Source: Trichomonas tenax (Eukaryota > Parabasalia > Trichomonadida > Trichomonadidae). From it: DNA of 50,795 nt. Made by a program: the position numbers and the translations under genes. This document shows, piece after piece, positions 28,644-37,744 of the stretch (positions within the stretch are counted from its first letter, which is position 1; the number at the start of each line of letters is the position of its first letter). The stretch covers positions 1-50,795 of the forward strand of contig JALKBU010000296.1 of NCBI GenBank assembly GCA_023091735.1, in the 5' to 3' direction. The notes below the pieces were generated by a model. That model saw only the letters and a program-made list of their open reading frames with translations, ran no database searches and had not been told where the DNA came from.

Positions 28644-30707
28644 ATGAATTCTCTCGTTGATTATGCTGCGAAAGATGATGTTTTCACAATGAAAAAACTC
28701 ATCAACAGCGGTGTCGATGTTAACAAGCCGAACAAAAACAACGAAACTCCGCTTCATATCGCAATTACAAATGGTTTCATAAAATCAACGCGTTTTCTGA
28801 TCTCATGTGGTGCAGACATCAGCGCCAAAACATCAGTTTTTGAGGATTCACCGCTTCATTTAGCTGTTCAGCAAAATAATAAACTACTTGTAAATCTTTT
28901 ATTCGATGCTGGAGCGGATCCAAACGTTAAAAACAGAGACGATGAAGGTCCTGTGTTTACGGCAATTCGATGGGGTCACCCAGAACTCATCACACTTCTC
29001 GCTGAGAGAGGATGCAAATTAAATGATGTTAACAAGCAAGGGCAGACTCCGTATGCAGTTGCCACATATTTTCAGAGCCGTGGCTCTATGAAAGCGTTGA
29101 CAGACTGTGGTGTTACTGCACAAATTTCCGGAGTTTCGAGTATTAAATCTAACGTAACGCTGAATGATAAAAAGAACACATTTGGATCAAGAAAAGCATC
29201 ACCAGACGTCGCAGAGCTCTTCCAGATTGTTGCAACGAACCAGATCACACAGCTTCAAGCTCAAATAAAGAAAGGAATCAAAGTTAACGAAATTGCAGAT
29301 TTCAACAAAGAAACATTACTTCATTCTGCAGTTTTATATGGCTCCACAGAGTGTGTTGAGCAGCTGATACAAAGCGGTGCACTGGTGAACGAGAAGACTG
29401 AAATAGGACAAGAATCTCCTCTCCACATCGCTATTTGCGAAGGATACTTCGAGATTTTCAATCTCTTGATTTGCAATGGCGCAGACATAGAATCGGAGAA
29501 TGCAGATGGAGAAACTCCAATATTCCAAGCAGTTAAATCCAACAGAGTTGAAATGTTCCGTATATTGGCCCGTAATGGAGCTGATGTCAATCACAAGAAT
29601 GCCAGCGGACTGACGCCAATCAGTTTTGCGGTTCTCGCATCAAACAAATTCCTTGTCGAAGCATTATTATTTTATGGAGCGACATTTTCATTACAACCAT
29701 TCAATCCATACTTGTTCTCATTTAAAGCAGGTGATGATGAGATTGCTGAAATGATTCGTGGCAAAGATCCAAACTTAGCAACAGAGACACGTCTTCCGCC
29801 GAACTTATTTGCTGTAATAAAAGAAAATAACGCACAGGAACTTAAATCACATATTGCGCGCGGATTTCGATTGGATACAGTCGACATTCTTGAAGGTTCC
29901 CCTCTTCACTGCGCAGCACGCCATGACTCAATCGACTGTGTTAATGTCCTTATAGAGAACGGAGCAGACATCAATATCGTTGACATTCAAAAGGGTGAAA
30001 CACCATTTATGACTGCAATCGCTTCATATTCCGAACGCTGCATCAGTGAATTCTTCAATCAACCGAATGCCGATCTTATCAGTGCCAGAAACAAAGATGG
30101 AGAAACAACTCTCTTCTACGCTATTCGTTGCAACAACATCAATCTTGTAATGGATCTCGTCGCAAGAGGATCTGAGATTAACACATTCAACAATGAAGGA
30201 ATTACTCCACTTTTCGTCGCTACTGGACTTAAATTCACAGAGATCACACGCTATTTGATTGACAATGGTGCAGACATCGCATTAGAAGTTCATCAGTCTT
30301 TGAAGCTTGCTCAAGACATGAATGACGAAGAGCTCGTTGAGTGCATGTCCCAGAAACCTGTCTCTCGAGACAATGCAAGGACCGCTCGCACAGGGTTCAG
30401 GTGCTCGAGACTTGGTTCAAGAGCTTCAACTGCTGTTGGTCAGAGATGTTCAACGGCTTCTAAGGATGTGGCTCCTGTTCCATTAGGAAATGCACAGCAG
30501 TTCTTTAACGAGAATATTTTAACTCTGCCAGCAAACTTCCAGGAGGGACTTTGCGTGATGTGCCAGAGAAGCAAAGCAACACAGAAGCTTATTCCTTGTA
30601 ACCACGTCTGCACATGCCACGGATGCATTAAGCACTTCATAGAAATGCAGTGTCCGTGCCCAATCTGTGGACTAAAATTCTATGCAACGAAATCTGTTTG
30701 TGAATAA
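28644..30707 (+). CDS. Ankyrin-repeat RING-finger protein, probable E3 ubiquitin ligase (687 aa)
   Basis: About 14 ankyrin repeats fill the first 560 residues in three blocks (about 1-150, 190-370, 385-560). Typical units are NNETPLHIAITNGFIKSTRF and GQESPLHIAICEGYFEIFNL. After a basic, serine-rich linker (DNARTARTGFRCSRLGSR...) comes a C-terminal C3HC4 RING at about 637-675: C-x2-C-x11-C-x-H-x3-C-x2-C-x10-C-x2-C, with all eight ligands present. RING domains of this type recruit E2 enzymes, so the protein probably ubiquitinates a partner held by the ankyrin array. The blocks look like internal duplications. The stop codon forms the start of TAAAA. The downstream neighbour (RhoGAP) is convergent, 344 bp away. 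Confidence 0.85.
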   Translation: MNSLVDYAAKDDVFTMKKLINSGVDVNKPNKNNETPLHIAITNGFIKSTRFLISCGADISAKTSVFEDSPLHLAVQQNNKLLVNLLFDAGADPNVKNRDDEGPVFTAIRWGHPELITLLAERGCKLNDVNKQGQTPYAVATYFQSRGSMKALTDCGVTAQISGVSSIKSNVTLNDKKNTFGSRKASPDVAELFQIVATNQITQLQAQIKKGIKVNEIADFNKETLLHSAVLYGSTECVEQLIQSGALVNEKTEIGQESPLHIAICEGYFEIFNLLICNGADIESENADGETPIFQAVKSNRVEMFRILARNGADVNHKNASGLTPISFAVLASNKFLVEALLFYGATFSLQPFNPYLFSFKAGDDEIAEMIRGKDPNLATETRLPPNLFAVIKENNAQELKSHIARGFRLDTVDILEGSPLHCAARHDSIDCVNVLIENGADINIVDIQKGETPFMTAIASYSERCISEFFNQPNADLISARNKDGETTLFYAIRCNNINLVMDLVARGSEINTFNNEGITPLFVATGLKFTEITRYLIDNGADIALEVHQSLKLAQDMNDEELVECMSQKPVSRDNARTARTGFRCSRLGSRASTAVGQRCSTASKDVAPVPLGNAQQFFNENILTLPANFQEGLCVMCQRSKATQKLIPCNHVCTCHGCIKHFIEMQCPCPICGLKFYATKSVCE

Positions 30708-31051
30708 AATATTTAAATTTTCAAAGGTGGATGACCACAGTCGATGAATAGACATTTGTGGCTTTCAGGGTCTTTTATGGAATGCTAAATGTAACAGCGC
30801 GATATATTTCAAAGAGCTAAAACATTTTTTTTTTGATGCTATATTTCGAATCATTGAACGAGATTCTCACTCATTCTTCTCCCAATTTCATTCCATGAGA
30901 ATTTATTCATATTGGCCAAAGAATGTTGGTTGAATATCAATAATAAATATTGCGAAAGATCTTTTCAAAAAGAATCATGTATGTTTTCTCGTTGAAATCT
31001 TTATAACAAAAGAAAAATTCATTTACGTATATATCAAAATGAAATTATAAA

Positions 31052-32629
31052 TTAATAAACAAAAGAATCAGATATTTGTTGAATCTCACGATAAAACTCC
31101 GATTTGTCTACATCAGGGTCTTGATTGGCTCTTATCATTATCTCATGAACCTCAGCAATTTTATCTTGAACCATTTTCGTCAGTTCGTTGATTTTTTGAT
31201 AGCATTCACGATCTCCTATGATGCCCTCAGAGGTTGAAAACAGGGAATGATCATGGCCAGACGGCTTGTCTTCGATAATCGTCTTATTTGTAGTCTCAAA
31301 GAGATTTTGAGATTCAATGTATATATAATAAGAAGGAACGAATATCTTAGTGGAGTTGATAAGAATCTGATACATATTAGGATGATCTACAGGACTTGAA
31401 TCAATAATTGAGATTTCTTGTCCAACTTTGATTTCGATACCGTCATATGTCGCATCGCTGATTGCTGTACCTGTGCACGTCTTTCCGTAGAATGGTTCGC
31501 CTTTGAAGTAAAATCTGTAATTTGATAAAAGATTAAGAACAATATTTTGACACGTAACTTGTGTTGATATCGGATCTGCGTTCGGATCCGGGTTCTTAAT
31601 GATAATCGCTGAGATACAGATTGCAAGATTCGTTAAATTCATTTTACTTGTTTCTTCCATTGTGATGTGATAAAGAATTTCTAAGAATCTAGATATAATC
31701 AGATAGTTTGCAAGTGGAAATGTATCTAAAAGCTGCTTAATCTTAATAACTTTTGTATTTGCATCTGTAATCTTAGAGTATGCTTCTAAAGTCTTGTAAA
31801 ATGCAAATGGGATCAGAGGATTGAGAAGATTCTTTAGGTAAAGCTTGAGGACTCCTGTGAGGTCATGAATAGGCTGCTGTGCAAGATATTTGCAAACTTC
31901 ATCATTGCTGTTTGTTGAATCGATGAAAGCAGCTATTTCTTCAATGTGAGTCTGCTGACCGGATTTTCTAAACAATCCTTCTGTTCCAGCGTTAGTATCA
32001 ATGCGTTTGAAGATTTCTTCGAGAAAAGCTGGAATCATAGCGGTAGGACTTGTTCTAGCAAGCGCACTCTGAAGATTTTGATTGAATAACGGCAAATCTG
32101 TTGTGGATTTGATCCTTGGTGTTGATTTTCTTAATCCGAAAGTATCACTATATTTTAATGCTTGTTGAACAGTTAAATCTGGAGAGATTTCGCCATTATC
32201 CCAAAAAATTGACCAATCGGAGCCATTGAAAAACAGTGAATCCTGTGTTTTCTTCAATATTCCTAATAATTTATTTAAAATTATTGGTAATTTTTGGTCT
32301 GGTGCGCACAAAATTTTAACTACATACGATAAGCACGTGAATGTTAATGTTACTGTTGTTTTTGGACGTAATTGAATTTTTTCATTCTGATTTAAATTCA
32401 TCAAAATATTTCGATACTGTGTAATTTTGACAGCCGGATAAAGCCATTCTCGTTTTTTGGAGAGAAACAGTCCGTATTCCGAAGTTATTGGTGCATTTGT
32501 TTCTTTTGCCAACTGAACGGCTGAATTTATTATATCATTGACAGTGTCGTTAGCGCTTATGTGGACTTTGACGACCTCCGCCTTAGACAAAGGGAATGGC
32601 AGCTGAACATTGAGCGTTGGCAGCGCCAT
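31052..32629 (-). CDS. RhoGAP domain protein with ubiquitin-like head and SH3-like tail (525 aa)
   Basis: The RhoGAP domain at about 186-375 switches Rho/Rac GTPases off. It shows the arginine finger in TEGLFRKSG (R221), the helix VLKLYLKNLLNPLIPF (260-275) equivalent to the LK-x-x-LR-x-LP-x-PL signature, and NLTNLAICIS (331-340) holding the conserved Asn. The N-terminal 165 residues form two beta-grasp-like segments of about 80 residues each (LNVQLPFPLSKAEVVKVHIS; TTVTLTFTCLSYVVKILCAP) with the EYGLFLSKKREWL pattern of FERM F0/F1 or Ras-association folds. Residues 385-440 look like an SH3 fold (DATYDGIEIKVGQEISIIDS; FVPSYYIYIES). A short coiled tail follows. It lies on the same strand as the kinase and RhoGEF genes nearby. 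Confidence 0.85.
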   Translation of the reverse strand: MALPTLNVQLPFPLSKAEVVKVHISANDTVNDIINSAVQLAKETNAPITSEYGLFLSKKREWLYPAVKITQYRNILMNLNQNEKIQLRPKTTVTLTFTCLSYVVKILCAPDQKLPIILNKLLGILKKTQDSLFFNGSDWSIFWDNGEISPDLTVQQALKYSDTFGLRKSTPRIKSTTDLPLFNQNLQSALARTSPTAMIPAFLEEIFKRIDTNAGTEGLFRKSGQQTHIEEIAAFIDSTNSNDEVCKYLAQQPIHDLTGVLKLYLKNLLNPLIPFAFYKTLEAYSKITDANTKVIKIKQLLDTFPLANYLIISRFLEILYHITMEETSKMNLTNLAICISAIIIKNPDPNADPISTQVTCQNIVLNLLSNYRFYFKGEPFYGKTCTGTAISDATYDGIEIKVGQEISIIDSSPVDHPNMYQILINSTKIFVPSYYIYIESQNLFETTNKTIIEDKPSGHDHSLFSTSEGIIGDRECYQKINELTKMVQDKIAEVHEIMIRANQDPDVDKSEFYREIQQISDSFVY

Positions 32630-33270
32630 TTTTTATTTTATTTTTGAGAAATTGAGATTTTTAGTTAATTAGGTTTTTGGGGATATATCGATGAGTTTTA
32701 TCTAAGCTTGCGATTTTGATTTTCGAAAAATAACCTTTGATTACGATATGCTTTCGGTTTTTGCAAACCAAATATTTGACAAGTAAACCGCATGTAAATA
32801 AAATATTTGGCAAGTAGTAAATGTTGCGATGTATAGTCATAAATAATGAATTCATGATAATTCATACTAAATATTTCGTAAAAATCTAATATTTATTTTA
32901 GAATAATATTAAAAATTATGCTTCGTAGATTGTTAGTGAAAATACGCTCATTCTGGTATTGTGCTGGAGCGTGTGATTCATAACATATGTATTTTTTCAG
33001 CTTCAAATAATATCGATGCAAAGAGTCAGAAATTTATGAGTGAATTACATAACATCTAGCTCGCATGCTTCTTTGTGGTAACACTAGGGCAGCTTGTAGA
33101 TTTTGGTTTAAAGTTTTGATGAAATTTTTGGTAAAATCGATTTTAAAAACGTGAAATTAGGATCAAATTTCAACAGCGATGTCACACCATTACTTGCTGG
33201 AGTCTGATGATTGATTGCCTCGAAGTGACTTAGTCAATGAATTATAACAATGGCTTTCACTTTTTAATGG
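32630..33270. other. Intergenic region, no gene seen
   Basis: The sequence holds short frames only. A TTTGACAAGTAAA variant of the TGACATGTAAA motif lies near 32775-32787, about 150 bp upstream of the RhoGAP start. Dispersed repeat copy 2 follows directly. Confidence 0.5.
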
Positions 33271-33689
33271 GCTTGTCTAAAATTTATACACAAAGTCGGC
33301 GAAACTCGTTTTTTAACTCACTGGATTAACTTTTTGCGAAGTTATTGAACCTCAATGTACAAAATTCTGTTGTGCATGATATATTAAAGAATTAGCTAAC
33401 AAAGTATATATTTCATTAAAATATTAGATATATCTTGCATCAAAAATATTGATTTGCCATGATGTGCTTTACTCATTATAATATATTATATTCCCATTGT
33501 ATAGCATTTTTATAACGTAAAATATGTTGTTGTCGATGATAAATAGGTAAATCTAATCACAAATATGCTTTTTTTTGGAAAAAAGTATTCCAATTGTTCA
33601 CACATAAGCTCTGTGTGTTATTTTCACAAAAATAATGATGACTCTTTTTGCGCGGCTAAATTTGAAAAGTTTATTAAATTGAGAAGAAT
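33271..33689 (-). repeat. Dispersed 430-bp repeat, copy 2 (inverted)
   Basis: This is the reverse complement of the unit at 19611-20043, from CTTGTCTAAAATTTATACAC through AAAGTCGGCGAAACTCG to the closing AAATTGAGAAGAAT. It keeps the CTGTGTGTTATT string (33611-33622, reverse of AATAACACACAG). There are small indels in its A/T runs. Confidence 0.8.
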
Positions 33690-34181
33690 TATCGATTACA
33701 GAGAATTCTTAAACTTATATCTTTTCATTGTTGGTACATTTTCATATATATTTAAGAGGTGGAGATATAGGTGTAGAGAAAAACAATAAATATGAAGATA
33801 TGTTTATGAAATATTTGTAATATATCAGCAAGTATATATTTTTATTCAACAATTCGATAATCAGTTTGCCAGGTATTGTAATAAGAGTTATTCGGTAGGA
33901 TATTAGAAAGTTAGACAAATGAATTGAAATCGTTTCTAGGATACATAAAATAATGATGCAATAGTTCAGTTGTATTAGAAGCGATTGAAAATATAATCAG
34001 AAAAATGCGATATTATATGAAATTTAAAGTTATTGAAAAAGATATTATCAAAAACTTGATGATAGATTATATAAGTCGAATTATTTCAGTTTGGAAAATA
34101 AGGAAGTCTTGTTTTGAGTTAATAATAATTTGAATTTGCAAAAGAGCGATATTATGAAAAAATCAGTAATACGTTGATAAC
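33690..34181. other. Intergenic region, no gene seen
   Basis: The stretch is AT-rich and without a credible frame or repeat. It separates the dispersed repeat from the 3' end of the Siva-like gene. Confidence 0.5.
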
Positions 34182-34460
34182 TTATTCCAAACATTTGTAG
34201 CAAATAGAGATATCTTCATCATGATTATGTAAACAAAATCGACAAATTGTTCTATTGCATTTTTTGCATTGGAAACAACAATACTTACACATCTGATGAT
34301 GGCAGATATCGCAAACAGCATTTGGATTGTATTTTTGGCAAACATAACATAATTTCGATGGGTTTATTGATTGTTTCATTGCACCTATATCCATTGTCAC
34401 CAAAGTATGCGCTTGGTTAACTTGCTTTGGCGAAGCTCGAATATGATCAAAGAAATCCAT
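34182..34460 (-). CDS. Siva-like cysteine-rich zinc-binding protein (92 aa)
   Basis: The last 55 residues hold 13 cysteines: pairs at 38/41, 50/53, 58/61, 65/68, 73/76 and 87/90, plus C62. This run of CxxC pairs (LCYVCQKYNPNAVCDICHHQ, then MCKYCCFQCKKCNRTICRFC, ending ICYKCLE) matches the spacing of the C-terminal domain of Siva family proteins, known in animals as CD27-binding apoptosis regulators. The N-terminal 35 residues are unrelated to a death domain and contain a short helix (DFFDHIRASP). In a protist without that receptor system, a zinc-dependent adaptor or ubiquitin-related role is more likely, which is inference. The gene is divergent from the secretory protein gene with only 52 bp between the start codons. 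Confidence 0.65.
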   Translation of the reverse strand: MDFFDHIRASPKQVNQAHTLVTMDIGAMKQSINPSKLCYVCQKYNPNAVCDICHHQMCKYCCFQCKKCNRTICRFCLHNHDEDISICYKCLE

Positions 34461-34512
34461 TAAATTTTTATTATAAAGGGGTTTTATAAAATAAAGCAGG
34501 GGACTTTTAAAA
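34461..34512. promoter_or_regulatory. Compact divergent promoter region
   Basis: Only 52 bp separate two start codons on opposite strands. Everything needed to start both genes must lie here or inside the coding ends. The DNA holds TTATAAAGGGGTTTTATAAA, a near-symmetric string, then AGCAGGGGAC. Trichomonad promoters are known to be short and close to the ATG, so a shared bidirectional promoter is plausible. Confidence 0.55.
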
Positions 34513-35415
34513 ATGTTCTTTTTGCTTAAATGGCTTTTCTGTTTAATATTTCCGCAGATATCTTTCTTAGTTCGTTCTGAAACAGCCTTCGTTTACTATT
34601 ATAAGACCGATAAATCGCTCATGCGCAGTTTAAAGTGGGAATTACTTTTTTTGCAAGATGTTTTCAAGGACAACAACATAACAATACCGATAAAATTCGT
34701 TAATTGTGGTACTAACGAAATGTCCTGCTTGTATGCTGACATAGATTCCGTTCCTTACTACGAATTAGTCATTAATAAAGAAAGAATTCCATATTTTGGT
34801 CGAAAAGATACAGAATCAATTCAAAAATTCATCCAAGCGAAAAATGGCATTACAATTCGGAATAATTCGCGTATAATTGTCGGAAATTCAGATATTCGAG
34901 AGAAACATATTCTTTCTGGAGATTGTGTATTATCTGCACCACTTCCTCAACCACAAGGTTATCTATTACGATCACTTTTCGTACAAGCTTCAGAATCAAT
35001 TCCGAATTTGGTTCTTGTTCATGGATTTTACCGTGATATTCCTGAAGGAACTCTGCAGATAAATATAAGAGATTCAGCGATTTTCACAAATATAACAGAT
35101 TTTAATCTTCTAACTTATTTAGCATCATATTGTGCTCAATTTGATACTGCCGATATATTATACGTTAAAGAATTTATACATAACACTCCAGTTCAGACAC
35201 TTAAAGGAATCAATCCAAAATATCGCGATGTTTCACAAAATGCAATATATGAATACTTACACGAAGACGTCAATTACATAGCCTCCGCTTATTATGTTCA
35301 AAAACGCGAATTATTATCTGCTCCAAATAAATCACGTTCTAATTTGAAACATTACTCTGCAAGGCTTTTAGCACTCGAAGCTTTACTTAAATTTAAGCTC
35401 AATAAATTTATATAA
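34513..35415 (+). CDS. Thioredoxin-fold-like secretory protein without CxxC (300 aa)
   Basis: The N terminus (MFFLLKWLFCLIFPQISFLV, then RSE) is a clear signal peptide or anchor with likely cleavage near residue 22. The following 95 residues have the thioredoxin plan: TAFVYYYKTD strand, ELLFLQDVFKD helix, IPIKFVNC strand, IDSVPYYELV with the cis-proline motif, RIPYFGRKDTESIQKFIQ. Cysteines at NCGTNEMSC are not a CxxC pair, so it is probably not an active oxidoreductase but a PDI-like chaperone or binding domain. A second domain of about 180 residues is unrecognised. Possible N-glycosylation sites are NNIT, NNS, TNIT and NKS. It probably acts in the ER lumen or is secreted. No ER-retention signal is seen; the protein ends LNKFI. 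Confidence 0.6.
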   Translation: MFFLLKWLFCLIFPQISFLVRSETAFVYYYKTDKSLMRSLKWELLFLQDVFKDNNITIPIKFVNCGTNEMSCLYADIDSVPYYELVINKERIPYFGRKDTESIQKFIQAKNGITIRNNSRIIVGNSDIREKHILSGDCVLSAPLPQPQGYLLRSLFVQASESIPNLVLVHGFYRDIPEGTLQINIRDSAIFTNITDFNLLTYLASYCAQFDTADILYVKEFIHNTPVQTLKGINPKYRDVSQNAIYEYLHEDVNYIASAYYVQKRELLSAPNKSRSNLKHYSARLLALEALLKFKLNKFI

Positions 35416-35632
35416 TATTTTTGTTTGTTTGTTATTCCATAAAGATATTTCTATCCAATTATTTGATTGTTTGTAAAAATGAATGCAATAGCCCCTATTA
35501 GTTCTAATTCTCTGATTTTAAAAAATAAACCCTATTTTCACTACTTCTTTAAATAATAATTCAAACAACAATATATTAACACACGCAATTACAATCATGT
35601 AAGCTTCCCTTTGATAAAAAGAAAACTAAAAG

Positions 35633-36856
35633 TTAATAATATGGATGATGAGCACCTTTTTGTGGAGCAGCTCCAATAACTAAAGCAGCCGCATTCTTGT
35701 ATATACCTTTTGTAGATTGTCCGGATCCTTTTTTGTTTGGAATTGTGGAATTGCATCTTTCACGACGCTGTTTTGGCTTTGGTTTTTCTGGCAGTGACGG
35801 CTTCTCTATGAGTGGGTGAAGCAAACAGAAATATGTTGTTGTATCTTCAGAGATAATTCCATCACTTAATTCTTTCTTCAGTTTTTCTGGGTCTATTCCA
35901 TATTCCTTACACTTCTCAATGATTTCATCTTTAGGTTTTGTCGGTCTTCTCTTGAATTTCAAGATGTCGGAATATCCGTTAACTTGATAAAAGACAATGG
36001 GACTTGGTGCCATATTAAGCATCATTGGTGTTACTCCCCTGAGCCAAGGATGGTTCTGTATATCAATCAACCTGCAGCGCGAAGATGGCCTCACATGAAG
36101 CATGCGTTTTAATAAATCAACGAGAGCGGGCGAGAAATTGAGCGGGAAACGTATGTTTTCGGCCTCCTCAATAAGTTTTCGATAGTTGCTTCCTGTAGAA
36201 AAAGGCAAATTTGCCGTTATCATTGCATAAAGACATACTCCGAGTGACCAGACATCGCATTTTTCGTCGTAATCATTACCAGCGATGACCTCAGGCGGTG
36301 TGTAACCCGGTGTTCCTACGTATGATCTCATAATATTGCAGTAAGAAGTCGATGCTAAACCAAAGTCCGTAATTTTAACGTTCCAGTTCGCGTCAAACAG
36401 GATATTTTCTAATTTCAGGTCTCTATGGACCAAAAAATAATAGTTGTGAAGATACCTGAGCGCTGAATAAATTTGAAAGAAAATACGTTGTGCTTCAGGC
36501 TCCTTTAAACCCGAATTTTTGTTGACGTAGCTCAAGAGCGTTCCTCCAACAGCGTATTCGATAAAGAAAACGAGGCTCTTGCCTTCAAGACTCATTCTAT
36601 AACAAGAACAAACGTTCGGATTTTCGACTTGCATGAAGACACTGATCTCGCGCATGATTCCGTTGAACTCGTGCTGACCTAATCTCGACAAATCAACGAT
36701 TTTTGCCGCTGCGTAGACTCCAGTTGTGATATGACGTGCGATGTGGACCGTAGAAAAGGCTCCAGCACCGATTTCCTCGAGGATCTCGAAGTTGTCGATA
36801 ATCCGGGGCTTGTCTGATGGCTGTGGGAGCTCTATAGTGACTTCTTTTTTATCCAT
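35633..36856 (-). CDS. Serine/threonine protein kinase, CAMK/SNF1-like (407 aa)
   Basis: The catalytic domain (about 23-273) has all key elements: glycine loop GAGAFSTV (30-37), VAIK-type lysine in AAKIV (K52), helix-C Glu in MREIS (E70), HRDLKLEN (144-151), DFG (164-166), and PPE in place of APE (187-189). Hydrophobic and activation-loop features (GTPGYTPPEVIAGNDYDEKC) are those of SNF1/MARK-type and related CAMK kinases, so it is expected to be active. The activation loop has an SYVGTPGY stretch with a phosphorylatable threonine. The C-terminal 130 residues are basic and proline-rich without a recognised UBA or KA1 domain. The gene converges on the thioredoxin-like gene with 217 bp between them. 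Confidence 0.9.
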   Translation of the reverse strand: MDKKEVTIELPQPSDKPRIIDNFEILEEIGAGAFSTVHIARHITTGVYAAAKIVDLSRLGQHEFNGIMREISVFMQVENPNVCSCYRMSLEGKSLVFFIEYAVGGTLLSYVNKNSGLKEPEAQRIFFQIYSALRYLHNYYFLVHRDLKLENILFDANWNVKITDFGLASTSYCNIMRSYVGTPGYTPPEVIAGNDYDEKCDVWSLGVCLYAMITANLPFSTGSNYRKLIEEAENIRFPLNFSPALVDLLKRMLHVRPSSRCRLIDIQNHPWLRGVTPMMLNMAPSPIVFYQVNGYSDILKFKRRPTKPKDEIIEKCKEYGIDPEKLKKELSDGIISEDTTTYFCLLHPLIEKPSLPEKPKPKQRRERCNSTIPNKKGSGQSTKGIYKNAAALVIGAAPQKGAHHPYY

Positions 36857-37744
36857 AAATAATTTAAAAAAAAATAATTGTTGAAAAAGTAACGTATTGT
36901 CATTTTAATTTTTAAAATTGTCTTGTTTAGTCTTTATTTAATATGTTGCTACTACATTTAATATAAATTTGCTTATTAATGTTTTGACTATGTAAAGGTG
37001 TTAAATATGTTATGTAAATGCTATATTTAAAGGCAAATTAGGAATCTGATTTTTGAATTTTTTTGAAAAATATTTTCGATTTTTATTGTAATTTCTGTGA
37101 TATCCAAAAAGTTTATAGTCATTTCAACAAGAAATTTCGGTTAAACCACTTCTTTCATACTAAATTTCCGCTGTAGATTAATGCAGCTTTGGGTGTAGCT
37201 TTGAAATGTTCTATTTCAACGACTGTATTGAGATCTTTGAATAATTTTTAGAGTCGACGAAAATTTGCAAATTTTTTCGTTGAAACTTTTGTATTTTACG
37301 ATTATTTACTGTTTGATAATCGTCTTTTTGCAGATAAAAGAGTTCTCAATGCTCAAATCACCAAAAGCTTTTGTTTACAACGGATCAATTTCGATCTCAT
37401 TACAGTGCAAAAGTCTCCATGAAGAGTGACATTTTTTTGAGTTTTTGACGGTTTTGCATAGGTTACAACCCACAATTCTATAATATTATTTTTAATGAAA
37501 TAATATTCTGCTATATGGTCTGTAGCAATGATATGTTCATTTTAAGAACAAAATTGTTAGTTTATTTTTAAACGCTCAGTCAAAATTTTCGCTAAATATT
37601 TTGATTTTATAATATCTTTATCAAACACTAATCTAACCGCTGATCATTTATTGCTTATGCATATCCAAATTTATAAATAACAATGATCAACGATTATATT
37701 CTAAATTATAATTATAAGTTGTTTAACAAATATACAAAATCCTG
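36857..37744. other. Intergenic region, no gene seen
   Basis: About 890 bp of AT-rich DNA without a credible frame. It would hold the kinase promoter on its left and the RhoGEF 3' region on its right. No repeat was noted. Confidence 0.5.
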
